Source of the DNA: Atkinsonella hypoxylon
Taxonomy: Eukaryota > Ascomycota > Sordariomycetes > Hypocreales > Clavicipitaceae
DNA length: 22,789 bases
Direction of reading: 5' to 3'
NCBI GenBank assembly: GCA_000729835.1
Contig: JFHB01000327.1
Span: 1-22,789, forward strand
Below the pieces are notes generated by a model, which was not told the DNA's origin, did not search any database, and worked only from the letters and a program-made list of their open reading frames with translations. How positions within the stretch are numbered: position 1 is the stretch's first letter; the number at the start of each line of letters is the position of its first letter. The translations under genes and the position numbers were made by a program. Positions 1 to 10,179 of this stretch are shown one piece after another.

Positions 1-17
1 AAGTAATTACTACTACT
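1..17. other. Unassigned left edge
   Basis: These 17 bases lie left of the 243-bp repeat. They do not match the copia LTR sequence expected if the repeat had simply inserted into the neighbouring antisense LTR, and they show no target duplication with the bases after 260. Nothing else can be said. Confidence 0.3.
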
Positions 18-260
18 TATTACAGTAGAATCTAACGTAGGTTTGTTAGAAGTAACAATAGGTTGTTAAATTTAATAGATTATACAATAAATTGTAAGAG
101 AAGTTGTAAGAGCTTCTGTAAGGAGCATTTAGTAATAGTGTTCTAGTAAATAATTGTTAATTGTTTAATCTAACTACCTAAGTGTTGCTTCTAACTACTT
201 ATACATAATTGCGGTTACGTGCACTAGTGACCTGCGGGTCTGTAGGATTATCCCGTAACA
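18..260 (+). repeat. 243-bp LTR-like repeat, copy 1
   Basis: This is a 243-bp repeat whose ends form the short inverted pair TGTTAC...GTAACA typical of LTRs; the first base pair of the terminus is mutated here (TATTAC). A second copy of identical length in the same orientation is at 10180-10422. Near the left end is a hairpin, TCTAAC at 31-36 pairing with GTTAGA at 45-50. The 5 bp on either side (ctact, agagc) differ, so this is either one LTR of an element whose body lies left of the window or a product of recombination. The left two thirds is heavily RIP-mutated while the right end keeps CpG and CpA sites. It directly truncates the antisense copia LTR to its right. Orientation is arbitrary, since no internal coding region can be tied to it. 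Confidence 0.7.
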
Positions 261-779
261 AGAGCGCTGTAACGAACTTAGTGAGGGTAGGATCTCGAAT
301 CTTTCTAGTCCCTTATAGACCTACCGACTATATCGGCGGGCTGTAGTCGCTAGAAGGGGCTCGTGGGCTACTTTATAATTTCCGCATAAAGATTTACTAT
401 GTAAAAACAAAAAAATTAACTTACAGCTATACAAACGAGATACCTATATGCACAATTTAACAAATTCCACTAATAACAAGCAACCCTTATAAGCAACTCT
501 ATCTAACAATTATACCATTAGATAGCCCTAATTCTTAGCTTTCGAATAGTATACTTTTTAAATTTCTACCATTGCTAGTTGTAGAGAAAATCGCTGTTAA
601 AGTTAACAATAGGTTAGGTAACTTTGCCTTAGTCGATTCTAGATGTTTCGCATCTAGTAACAGCGATATCTCTACCAAAAATCAACGTAACAAGACCTAG
701 TTAAGGTCACGTGATAGAGCAACTAACAGGCAACTAGCAAGCATAAAAATAGGCTATACAGGATAGCTTATTTTTAACA
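261..779 (-). mobile_element. Truncated family-A Copia LTR, antisense (copy 4)
   Basis: This is the reverse complement of the family-A LTR seen at 3806-4512, 7412-8105 and 12155-12848. It ends at 779 with the LTR terminus (reverse complement of TGTTAAAAATAAG) and lacks the roughly 190 bp of the other LTR end, because the 243-bp repeat abuts it at 260. It interrupts the integrase frame of a copia relic in the opposite orientation, which resumes in frame at 780. It carries the 13-bp longer form of the LTR shared with copy 1. The stretch near 261-380 is less mutated than other copies. It may be a solo LTR or the end of an antisense insertion. Confidence 0.85.
639..657. repeat. Conserved hairpin inside family-A LTR
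   Basis: CTAGATG pairs with CATCTAG around a 5-nt loop (TTTCG). The same 7-bp stem is present in every family-A LTR in the window, at 3928-3946, 7523-7540 and 12719-12737, with the loop varying in sequence (CAAAA, CAAA). Its role is unknown; a part in LTR RNA processing or termination is only a guess. Confidence 0.6.
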
Positions 780-3581
780 CTAGCTAATAAAGAGAGTTCT
801 ACTCTTTATAGCTATATTAGAAGCTTCTTTAAGGAATTAAAAAACCAGTATAACTGCTACCCTAAACATCTTCACTTTAATAGTAGTACAGAAATCGATA
901 CTAGGTTGCAAGCTTAGCTATCTTCTAAGGGTATTTGCTTTAGTACCTCTTGCCCCTATATTTACGAACAGAATAGGCTAATAGAGAGAGCTATAAGGGT
1001 ACTTCTAGACCGTTTACGTGCTACCCTACAGTGGTCACAATTACCTCTATATCTATAGTCTTACATCCTTCTTGCTATAGTGGATTTAGTTAATACTACT
1101 GCAAATAGTACTAAACTACTAAGTCCTAAACAGCTATATCTAGCTGATTTAGAGCCTTCTAAGACCTATAAGCCTAATTTTACTAAAATAAGGGCTATAG
1201 GCTCCTATTGCGAAGTTCTAATTCCTTTAGAACAACGATCTAGGTTGCAGAAGCTAGCTAAAAGAACTATTCCTAGTAGACTTTTAGCTACACTAGGTTC
1301 TAATATATATTTAATATATATCCCCTCTAAACGAGCTGTTATAAAGACTAGCTTCGTTAAAATTATAGAAGAAATAGGTCCTATTTCACAGGGCATCCCT
1401 AAGGTTCCTATTAGTTCTATAGTAGATAATCCTTTAGAGGGAGAAATCGATAACTAGTAATTAGTGGATAATTATACTCCTAAGTATCCTTATCCTAGTT
1501 ATCTAGATGTGCTGAATTATCCACTAGAACCTGTAGATTAAGCTCTTCTACTAAGCAACCCTATAGAAGCTATAGAGGCCCCTAAAGCCCCTATAACTAT
1601 AGAAGCCCCTTAGGCTAATATAGAACCTATAGAAGCTGAAGCTGAATCTATTAATGCTAATGCTATAGATTTTAGATGGAGACATATTTTCCTTAATTAA
1701 GGATCTATGCTTTAAGGCAAGGACTAAAGCAGCTATTACTTCTAATAGTAATAAGGATGAACTTCCTAACACGTAGAAGCAAGCCCTAAAAAGCTCTGCT
1801 AAGCAGCATTAGATAGAAGCTACCTATAGCGAATTTAAGCAGCTATTAGCTGCTAGAACCTTTAAATTTATAGGGAAAGACTAAGTACCTAAGGGCTAAA
1901 GAGTTCTAAAGAATAGGCTTATTTATAGGCTAAAGAAGAATAAAGAAAATAATTCTATAAAATATAAGGCCTGCCTTATTGCTAAGGGATTTATGCAAAT
2001 AGAAGGTTAAGACTATCTAGAGACCTTTGCTGCAACTAGTATTTCTCCTAGCTAGCATATATTATTAGCTCTTGCAGCTTTTAATAACTAGGAAGTTGAG
2101 TAAATCGATTTTATAGGAGCGTTTTTAAATAGTAAGCTAAAAGAAGCTATTTATATAGAAATCCTAGATAGATTCGTTGAATTTACAGAGCAAGCATCGC
2201 CATTAGTAGCTAAGCTACTAAAAAGCTGTAATTACAAGCCCTCTAAAGAGCAAGTAATTAAGCTAGAAAAATCCCTCTATAGTCTAAAGCAAAGTCCTAG
2301 AGAATAGCAGCAAATTCTAACAGAATTACTTTAAAAGCATAGATTTAAACCTCTTATATTAGACCCAGCAGTCTTTTATAACCCAGCTACATCTACGTAT
2401 ATTGCTACTTATATAGATAACTGTCTTCTAATTAGGCCTAATTTACGATATATTAATAAGCTTAAAAAGTTACTAAATTAAGCTTATCTAATAGAAGATA
2501 GAGGACCAGCAGAATTCTTCCTAGGCGTTTAAATCACCTATAATAGGTCTAAAAGGTCTATTAAAATCCATTTGTTACGTGCTGAATATGTTATATAGAG
2601 CTTGATACCGTCACTTCCTCTAACTGAGGTTGTGACTAGACCTTTTGGTGCAGTAGTCAAGCATTGCATCAAGGCCTGATTAATCCGTGACACCATTAAT
2701 CTTAATACATCCTTGAAGCCCTAGAAAGATTTAATATACTAGATGCTAAGCTGGCTTCTATCCCTATACAGCTGGGAATCCTAAAGCAACTAGTTACAAA
2801 ACCTCTCTTAAAATCCAACTATAAGCTTTATTAGAGCATAATAGGCACTATAATGTACCTTATGTTGCTAACTAGGGCTAATATTGCTTTTTCCGTTCAG
2901 TAGCTATTAACATTCCTAGCTAAGCCCTATATAGAGCATCTAAACGCCTCTAAGCACCTCCTTTAGTACTTAGGTAGTACTAGAAGCTTTGCTATTGTTT
3001 ATAAGCGTTCTAGTCTACACTCTTTAGTAGGGTCTTCCTCTAAAAAGTCTTCTAATACTACTATTAGTTGTAAAGAAGTCTTAAAGACCCTCCTTGGTTA
3101 TTGCAATAGCGATTTTGCTGGTGACAAAGTCTCTTCTAAATTAACCTATACTTATCTATATAAGCTAGCTAGTAGACCTATTAGCTAGAAATCGAAAAAA
3201 GCTAGTACTATTGCTCTTTCCACTTTAGAAGCAGAATCTAATACATTATCTAAAGCTATTAGGGAATTAGAGTAGCTCTACAGCCTTTTTAAGGAGATAA
3301 AGCTGCCTTTAACCCCTCCTATTCCTATTAGGTGTAATAATTAAGGCGCTATAGTTACTGCTTACAACCTAACGTTATATAGTAGAACTAAGCACACCCT
3401 TTTAAAGTTTAACTACATTAGGGAAAAGATTCGTAAAGGTATAGCTAAGGTTAGTTATATTAATATAAATTAGATGCTAGTAGATAGCCTAACTAAGCCT
3501 CTTGCTATCTAAAAGCATTAACAATTTATTAAGTTACTAAAGCTTTCTAGCTAGCTTATAAAAAGCAATAAAAACACTTAA
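780..3581 (+). pseudogene. Copia family-A pol relic: integrase, RT, RNase H (5'-truncated)
   Basis: This is the 3' half of a Ty1/copia polyprotein, which would integrate and reverse-transcribe the element. The frame starts inside the integrase catalytic core (about 780-1060), where the DxGTE-type site reads HFNSSTEID with Asp as Asn at 879-881, followed by a recognisable YEQNRLIERA stretch. An open stretch without stops runs 1080-1457. A frame change occurs near 1680-1710. RT follows (about 1700-2600), with KACLIAKGF, EVxQIDFIGAFL and the catalytic YVDD box as YIDN (2410-2421). RNase H runs about 2711-3581, with YLxLLTRANIAFSVQ, LASRPI and DSLTKPLA before a stop. Nearly all internal stops are TAA or TAG at Gln/Trp positions. 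The 5' part is lost to the antisense LTR at 261-779. The neighbouring LTR at 3806 is its 3' LTR. Confidence 0.9.
2601..2716. mobile_element. Small unmutated insertion in Copia pol, flanked by CTTGA
   Basis: About 106 bp (2606-2711) lie between two CTTGA copies (2601-2605 and 2712-2716), exactly between the RT and RNase H parts of the copia frame. The protein alignment resumes cleanly after it (EALERFNILD), and removing 110 bp restores the frame. The insert keeps many CpA and CpG sites, unlike its surroundings. There is no TG...CA end and no clear terminal inverted repeat, so the element type is unknown. It does not have GT...AG ends at the junctions, which argues against an intron. Confidence 0.6.
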
Positions 3582-3805
3582 AAAATCGAAAAGCAACGAA
3601 AAACAGTTAAAAATCGAAAACAATAAAAACAATTAACAATAACTAGTTATATTCAACTATAACTACCCTAGAATTGCTGGAATTAGTTATGTTATTTTGG
3701 TCCTGTTATTAGTACTATATTTCGTTAGTTAATTCTAACTTAGATATCCTTTAAAGGAGCTAAGTTGCTTATAGAACTAGTTACTTCTTACATTTCTAGA
3801 GGGAG
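3582..3805 (+). other. Copia family-A 3' untranslated region with polypurine tract
   Basis: This lies between the pol stop and the 3' LTR. It ends in a purine run, agagggag (3798-3805), immediately before the LTR start TGTTAAAA. That is the normal position of the polypurine tract that primes plus-strand DNA synthesis. No further coding signal is seen. Confidence 0.7.
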
Positions 3806-4512
3806 TGTTAAAAATAAGCTACCCTATATAGCCTATTTTTATGCTTACTAGTTGCCTGTTAGTTGCTCTATTACGTAACTCTAACTAGGTCTTATTACGT
3901 TAATTTTTGGTAGAGATATCGCTGTTACTAGATGCAAAACATCTAGAATTAACTAAGGCAAAGTTGCCTAACCTATAGTTAACTTTAACAGTGATTTTCT
4001 CTACAACTAGCAATAGTAGAAATTCAAGAAGTATACTATTTAAAAGCTAAGAATTAGGGCTATTTAATAGTATAATTGTTGGATAGAGTTGCTTATAAGG
4101 GTTGTTTGCTATTAGTGGAATTTGTTAAATTGTATACATAAGTTTCTCGTTTATATAGCTATAAGTCGATTTTTTTGTTTTTATATAGTAAATCTTTTTG
4201 CGGAAATTATAAAGTAGCTTACAAGCCCCTTCTAGCGACTACAGCCTACTAATATAGTTAAAGGGTCTATAAGGGACTAGAAAGATTTAAGATCCTACCC
4301 TTACTAACTTGTTCGTTACAGCGCTCTCAATATAAAGATACCACTATTACAGTTATCTATTGCCTCTACGTGATCTATACTATACACTACAGCTTAATTT
4401 AGGCCGCTGCTGCTTCTACTACGTGATAATTGCTAGGAGCAATTACAGGTGCTGAATATAAGAGACCACTACCCTCTTCTATCTAGTCCTTTAATCCCTA
4501 TTATTTTCAATA
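3806..4512 (+). mobile_element. Family-A Copia 3' LTR (copy 1, 707 bp)
   Basis: This starts TGTTAAAAATAAG right after a polypurine tract and ends TTTTCAATA, the last CA having become TA. It is 13 bp longer than copies 2 and 3 because of an extra GTTGCCTGTTA-like unit near its start, which copy 4 also has. It contains the CTAGATG hairpin (3928-3946), a TATA-like stretch (4191-4200) and a hairpin with arms TAATTGC/GCAATTA near the 3' end. It is the 3' LTR of the pol relic to its left. The next bases (gttat, 4513-4517) are the start of Gypsy B and would be one half of the target duplication. Confidence 0.9.
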
Positions 4513-6406
4513 GTTATATTTTTCTTAAGTAAGTAGTTTAGTAGTTCTACTATATTACTAAAGTAACTATAGAATATATAGATATAATTATATAACTTAA
4601 GGAAGAATCTTAGTATAGTCTTAAAAGTTAAATCTTTAATCCTTTAGCTAGTAATAGCTTTAATTTTAGCTAGATTAATTTATATACCTTTTTTAACTTT
4701 AATTATTATACTTAAATAGTTAATACTTTTTATATTAAACTAGAATTTCTTAATATTACCTTAAAGATTAACTTTATATAACTAATAAATAACTTCTTTA
4801 ACTTAAGACTAATAAACCTTTTCTTCTTTATTATCTATATAGATTAAAATATTATTAGTATAAGTATTAATAAAGAGATTAAGTAATTTATTAAGCTAAG
4901 TATTAATAAATAATTACTACTAAACTAATTTAACTTTTAATCTAAAAGAAAGTACTTTCTATAAGAATATACCTTAGTAAGTTTAAAAGGTAGTTAAGTA
5001 TTAAGAGTTTACTTTAATTAATATTTAATTAAAAGCTCTAATAACATTAATCTTATTTATTCTTTTAGCTTATTAGTAGTTAGTAATAGTTTCTTTAATA
5101 TTTAAGGCAGAAACTAATTAAGGCTTTAGGAAGTTATTAATCTATTAATAATCTTAACAGAAATACCTCTTACTAAAGTAAGGTTTTAGAGTAAAAACAT
5201 TTAATATAGGCTTTTTAGCTATATAGAGTTTAATTAATTTAGCTTTTAATAGTTCTTTAATAGCTTTTTTTTCTAAGAGAAAGCATTTAAAAGAAGTTCT
5301 ATATATAAAAGAGAAGCTTAATAATAGTTTAGCTAATTTTAATATAATATTATAACTAAAGTAACTTAGTAGTAATACTATAGTAGTTTTCTTTAAAAAG
5401 AATCCTTCTAAATATACTAACTATAAAGGAATTAACTCTTTTACTAACTTAATATACTCTAAATCCTTATTCTTATAGAAGAGAATAACTTTACCTATAT
5501 ATATTTTCTACTAAGCTTATACCTTAAGGGCTTAAAGACTAACTATAGGTAATAAAACTATTTAATTAATAAAGGCTATAGTTTTATTAAGTATTTATAA
5601 CTTTTTCTATTGTAATTAATAAGAGTTAGCTTTAATTTAAGCTTATAGCTTTACTATATTAACTAAAGGTTTAGTTAAATCTTTACTTAAAGTTAAAGTA
5701 ACCTCTTTTTAAGGATTTAAGCGTTTTAAGATTTAGTAGATTAAATACTTTTTATAATTAATTTAATTATTTATTCTTTAGTTACATTATAAAGTATTTT
5801 TTTAAACTATAGAATTAACTTTCTTCTTTTATAGGTTTAGTATTATAGCTAATAAGAACTTTATATTATTAGGTTAATTCTTTAACTATATAATTCTTTT
5901 GCTTTAGAGATATAACTAAATATCCTAAGCTATTAGCTACTTTTAACTAATAAATACATTATAACCTATATTAGTAATATAGAACTTCTGTTTAATAAAT
6001 TATTATCTATTTAGCTTTATTATTCCTTTAATAAAGTAAGTAATCTTTTTAGCACTTTAATTACAATAATTAGATAAAGATATAGGCATTAATAGCTTCT
6101 TAGAAACCTATTTTAATAACTTCTTAGCCTACTTAGCTACTTAATAGCTAACTAGCAATAAAATATCTACTTCTATATTATATAAAGCTTAAATCTTAAA
6201 TTTTAATCTATATAACTATAACTATATAGGAATTATAAATAAATTTAGGTTTTTATTACTAATTCTAGCTACTTATAGTATTTTAACTACTGTAAAGACT
6301 TCTAGTAGTACTTCTAGTTTTCTAAATTAAAAGATAAACTAAAAGACTAAAACTTTTCTTCTTCTTTTATTACTTATCTAGTAGCAGCAACTTTCTTTCT
6401 ATTAGA

Positions 6407-6448
6407 GTAGTTATAGGTAAAGTGCCTTTTTTCTTTATAATTAAAGTA
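6407..6448 (-). other. RIP-destroyed CCHC zinc knuckle of Gypsy B gag
   Basis: Fourteen codons read YFNYKEKRHFTYNY on the minus strand. The spacing fits CX2CX4HX4C exactly, with Tyr (TAC/TAT) at all three Cys positions and His kept. TGC/TGT to TAC/TAT is a G-to-A change, as RIP makes on the opposite strand. The knuckle binds nucleic acid in live Gag proteins; here it cannot coordinate zinc. Confidence 0.75.
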
Positions 6449-7003
6449 TTAGCCTTTAGCTAATATTTACTCTTTTTTGTAGAAAGAATTTCTAAATTCT
6501 AGTAACTTATAGTTATTTCTATTAGTTTTAAAAGAACAATAAGGTTTCTTTTTAATAGCTTTATAGGCTTTTTTAATATTAAGTTCTCTTCTCTTTTATT
6601 AACGCTTCTTAGCAATTTGCTTATAAGCTAATGCTATATTAGCTATATAACTAGAAAATACCTTATAGCTAATGTTAAGGTCTTTAAACTCTATTAATAA
6701 GGTAGAGTTTAGGTAAGTAAGAATATACTTATAAAGTACGCTCTTTTACTTACTTACTAGAATATTAGCTTTATCTATAAGTTTATTAATCTAACTAATA
6801 TATACATTAATATTCTTATTAAGAGAGTTATAGACTATATCCTAAAGGGCTTTATAAGTATATATAGCTTTATTAAAGTCCTAATATATAGCAGTAAGAG
6901 TAGTAATTATTTTAGTAGAGTTTCTAAAGGGATTTATTAAGGTTCTACTATAATAAAACTCTAAAAGATTAGTAGTAGCACTAGATATAGCTAAGTAGAT
7001 AAT

Positions 7004-7168
7004 AGTTATGTAACGGCCGCTGACTAAGCTACTGTCAACGTATGTCACCACTAGACTAACCGCGCTCCCTTTCCCGCAAAAGGGTACAAGATTCCAATTC
7101 GTCGTACGGATAGAATACTTTAGCTTATAGGTTATAGGTGCGTACAGGCCGCAGTACGTCACAAGTTA
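7004..7168. mobile_element. 155-bp solo-LTR-like insertion with AGTTA target duplication
   Basis: The element at 7009-7163 begins TGTAAC and ends GTCACA, and is flanked by a perfect 5-bp direct repeat AGTTA (7004-7008 and 7164-7168). It sits inside the Gypsy B gag frame; deleting the element and one AGTTA joins the gag codons in frame (YITIIYLA). It is much richer in GC and CpG than the surrounding DNA and looks unaffected by RIP. TG...CA ends plus 5-bp duplication fit a solo LTR of a small or unknown LTR element. No other copy is in the window, so strand and family are unknown. Confidence 0.8.
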
Positions 7169-7411
7169 TATAACTGCATTTAGTCTTAAAGACTTTAATA
7201 TCTTCTGCAATTTTATTAGCTACTCTATTAACCTAGGCGTTAAAGCCTTTACTTAACTTACTATTAAAGATTAAGGGATTAGTTCCTACTTTCTTTACTT
7301 TTCTATTGAAATAAGGGTTAGAGGTATCTATATTACTATTTAAATTAAATAGTTAAAAAGCTTTAATAGCAGCTTTCCTTACTAGTTTAAACGTTAAACT
7401 AAAAACGCTAT

Positions 7412-8105
7412 TGTTAAAAATAAGCTACCCTGTATAGCCTATTTTTATGCCTACTAGTTGCTCTATCACGTGACCCTCATTAGGTCTTGTTACGTTGATT
7501 TTTGGTAGAGATATCGTTGTTACTAGATGCAAACATCTAGATTTAACTAAGGCAAAGTTGCCTAACCTATAGTCAACTTTAACTGCGATTTTCTCTACAA
7601 CTAGCAATAGTAGAAATTCAAGAAGTATACTATTTAAAAGCTAAGAATTAGGGCTATTTAATAGTATAATTGTTAGATAGAGTTGCTTATAAGGGTTACT
7701 TATTATTAGTAGAATTTATTAAATTGTGCACGTAAGTATCTCGTTTGTATAGCTATAAGTTGATTTTTTTGTTTTTATATAGTAAATCTTTTTGCGGAAA
7801 TTATAAAGTAGCCTATAAGCCCCTTCTAGTGAATACAGCCCGCTAATATAGTTAGTAGGTCTATAAGGGACTAGAAAGATTCAAGATCCTACTCTTACTA
7901 AGTTTGTTACAGCGATCTTAATATAAAGATACTACTATTATAGTTATCTATTGCCTCTACGTAATCTATACTATATATTACAGCTTGATTTAGGCTGCTG
8001 CTGCTTCCACTACGTGATAATTGCTAGGAGCAATTATAGGTGCTAAATCTAAGAGACTACTACTCTCTTAGATATCGAGTCCTGTAATCCCTATTATTTT
8101 CAATA
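7412..8105 (+). mobile_element. Family-A Copia 5' LTR (copy 2, 694 bp)
   Basis: This starts TGTTAAAAATAAG and ends TTTTCAATA. It is the short LTR form, equal in length to copy 3 (694 bp). It is followed by a leader and a gag relic in the same orientation, so it is a 5' LTR. The bases before it are gctat (7407-7411), within Gypsy B gag. The next bases, GGTTATAAGCC, are in the place of a primer-binding site, but I cannot assign a tRNA. The hairpin at 7523-7540 is present. Confidence 0.9.
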
Positions 8106-9057
8106 GGTTATAAGCCTAGAAGACCTATCTGCAAGCTGTTAGCCCGCTGAAATCTACTATTGTGTACTGTATTACCCATTAGAAGCTATATTGAGACCTA
8201 CGCTAGCAGCTATTGCTGCCATTAGTAGCTTGCTGGAAGCTATTAATACCTGCTGCACACATATTGCTAGCCACTATACTAGTGTTTTTATTCTGCCTAC
8301 CCTATGCCTCCTGCACTAGTCTTATATACCCTGTGTATACACACTTTTGAAGCTATTCTTAATAGCTAGGTTCTATTGTTGCGCAACATTATTATATATA
8401 TATTTACATACATTACATTTGCACTGCAAATCGTTTTATTAGGCACTGCTTAATCAATTATTTCTATCGAGAAATAAGCTTAGCGCTACACTACATCGCT
8501 TGTTGTTGTTGTTATATTGTGCACCCTGTGCACCCTTGTTAGTAGCTATACTACAATTTGTAGTGCACGCCTAACAGCTCTTATTGTAGATATTTCTGTG
8601 TTTTTGGTTGCAGAATTAATTTATATAGTAATCCTACTGGTTAGGATTTTAAAGTAGGAATTAGCTAGATATCTCTAAATTAGCTGTGCCTAGGTCTCCA
8701 CTAATTTGTTAGAACCTAATTAGAGAAGAATCTCCTGAATTTTTTAGCTAAAAATAGCTAGGACCTATGTTTTATGCCCCTTGCAACCGCTTGTTAATCT
8801 AGTCTGCTATATAAATTGTATGTGCATATAGATTGCAATACAACGCAGCCTTAGAGCCTGTTATACCTATTACAAAAGAAATCGGAGAAAAATCTTAGTA
8901 TAATTTCTAAAGATATAGGGCACTTCTAGGCCTATAATAGAGCAATCTATTAATATCTAGTAGAGGTTATTACTGTTATTTACTACTATTTCCACTGTAA
9001 TTTAGCTATAATTAGCTATAAAAGAGCGTTAAATTAGCTACTTTTTAAACCCTTAAA
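8106..9057 (+). other. Copia family-A leader (5' untranslated region)
   Basis: This is about 950 bp between the 5' LTR and gag with no readable coding frame. It is visibly less RIP-mutated than its surroundings, keeping many CA and GC steps. It has short internal repeats such as two tandem TGCACCC units near 8520-8535 and a TTG run near 8500. It may hold the primer-binding site at its start and packaging signals, but none can be proven from sequence alone. Confidence 0.55.
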
Positions 9058-10179
9058 ATAGTACTAAAAGGAACAAGCAAAGGAAAGAGCACAAGCCCTA
9101 AATGGGGTAGTAGTTCTAGCACACTAGCTAATCTAGCTGCTGCTACTAGCTTTCTTAGTCTAGCTAGATCCCCCCCTTAGCTAGTAGATTTCTCTTCTAA
9201 TAAAGAAGATTATATAGCTAAGAAGGCTTTAAAAGAAGCTAGATTAGCTTCTAAAAGAGTAGTGTAAGTCTATAATGTACAAGCTAATCTAAAAGCTTAA
9301 ATAGATAAGTAACAAGAGACCCTAAATAGATTTATTAGGCATAGTGAAGCAAAATAAAGCCAAAATAAAGGTAATATAGCTGATTTACTAAGTAAATTAA
9401 ATACTATAATTACATCTATAGGTAATCTCTCTATAGGGTCTCCCTCTAAGGTAGTAGATCCTGTTACTTCTAAAAGAGCTTCTAAAGTCTCTTTTAAAGC
9501 CCCTAAACCTTCTAGTTCCTCTAATAGTGCTACTTTTCTGCCTGCTTTTAATAAAGGCACTATAAAAGAGTTAAATAAGAAGGTCTACTTTATTCTAGAG
9601 GCTGCTAAGCTAAAAGGCCCTAAAAATTTTAAACAGTAGAAGTAAGCTTTAACTATTTAATTTAGAGCTCTAGGATTCCCTTAATTTATTAATAATTCTA
9701 GTATAGCTAGTACATTAGTAGATTTAGAACAAGCTATTATCCTTATAATTATAAGAGATAGTTGCTAATCTAGACCTTAAGCTGCTATAAGCTAGCATAA
9801 GTCCCCTGTAGATGCCTATAACGTTCTAGTTAGGCAATATTCGTAGAGTGCTAAAATACAACGTAGTACGCTATATGCTAGTTATTACAACTTATTGTTT
9901 TCGAACTATAAGGGATCTTTAGAGGCCTTTAATGCTGAATTTAATAATTTACTAGCTAGATTACAGCTCTATAGTGTAGCTATTAATCCTATTAACTAGG
10001 TAAATTATTATATTAATGCTTTAAAGAAGACCTTCCCTAGCCGGGCTAAAAGGCAGCGATATTCTATTAGAGCTGCTAGAGCATAAGATCTATCTGTAAA
10101 AATGCTGAATTTACAGTTCCTTATAGCTAACTTATTAGAAGAATAAAGAGATAAAAGCTCCTCTATATCTAAGGCTCTT
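9058..10179 (+). pseudogene. Copia family-A gag relic (3'-truncated)
   Basis: This is a capsid-type Gag of a copia element. One frame runs from about 9058, where an ATA in start position may be a mutated ATG, to 10179, with only TAA/TAG stops at presumed Gln positions. It has a Ser- and Lys-rich N-terminus (SKGKSTSPKWGSSSS), a charged helical stretch, then a Gag-like core (SPVDAYNVLVRQYS, SLEAFNAEFNNLLARLQL, INALKKTFPSRAKR) matching the copia Gag layout (UBN2-type). The stretch around 9400-10130 has relatively few stops. The frame is cut at 10180 by the 243-bp repeat, before any zinc knuckle. Its 5' LTR is at 7412-8105. The pol half at 780-3581 is the same family but probably a different insertion. 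Confidence 0.8.

Larger units (their letters stand above)
4513..7411 (-). pseudogene. Gypsy B gag-pol relic (gag to RT)
   Basis: This is a Ty3/gypsy gag-pol on the minus strand, running from 7411 (gag, N-terminus missing) down to 4513 (cut after the RT domain). Gag ends in a zinc knuckle at 6407-6448. The CX2CX4HX4C spacing is exact, but every Cys is Tyr (YFNYKEKRHFTYNY). A protease should lie between but is not clearly readable. RT runs about 5460-4600: an entry segment with AIKELLKAKLI and KPYFSKRYFCxDYxxIN, the catalytic box as YIDN (4830-4841), then an FLGYII-like and GIxINxAKIKAI stretch. Stops are nearly all TAA/TAG. A 155-bp LTR-like insertion splits gag at 7009-7163. Both ends abut family-A copia LTRs, so the RNase H and integrase parts and both Gypsy LTRs are outside or lost. 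It is a different family from Gypsy C. Confidence 0.85.

Noticed and set aside
1080..1457. 125-codon open frame as a separate gene
   Set aside because: It reads the integrase C-terminal part of the copia pol in frame with both sides; it is only a stretch between RIP stops.
6881..7162. 93-codon minus-strand open frame
   Set aside because: It begins inside the 155-bp solo-LTR-like insertion and reads on into degraded Gypsy gag, so it is a chance fusion.
7425..7607. 60-codon minus-strand open frame
   Set aside because: It lies wholly within the family-A LTR, antisense to it, and similar chance openings depend on the copy.
9297..9560. 87-codon minus-strand open frame
   Set aside because: It is an antisense shadow of the copia gag frame, which has recognisable Gag content on the plus strand.
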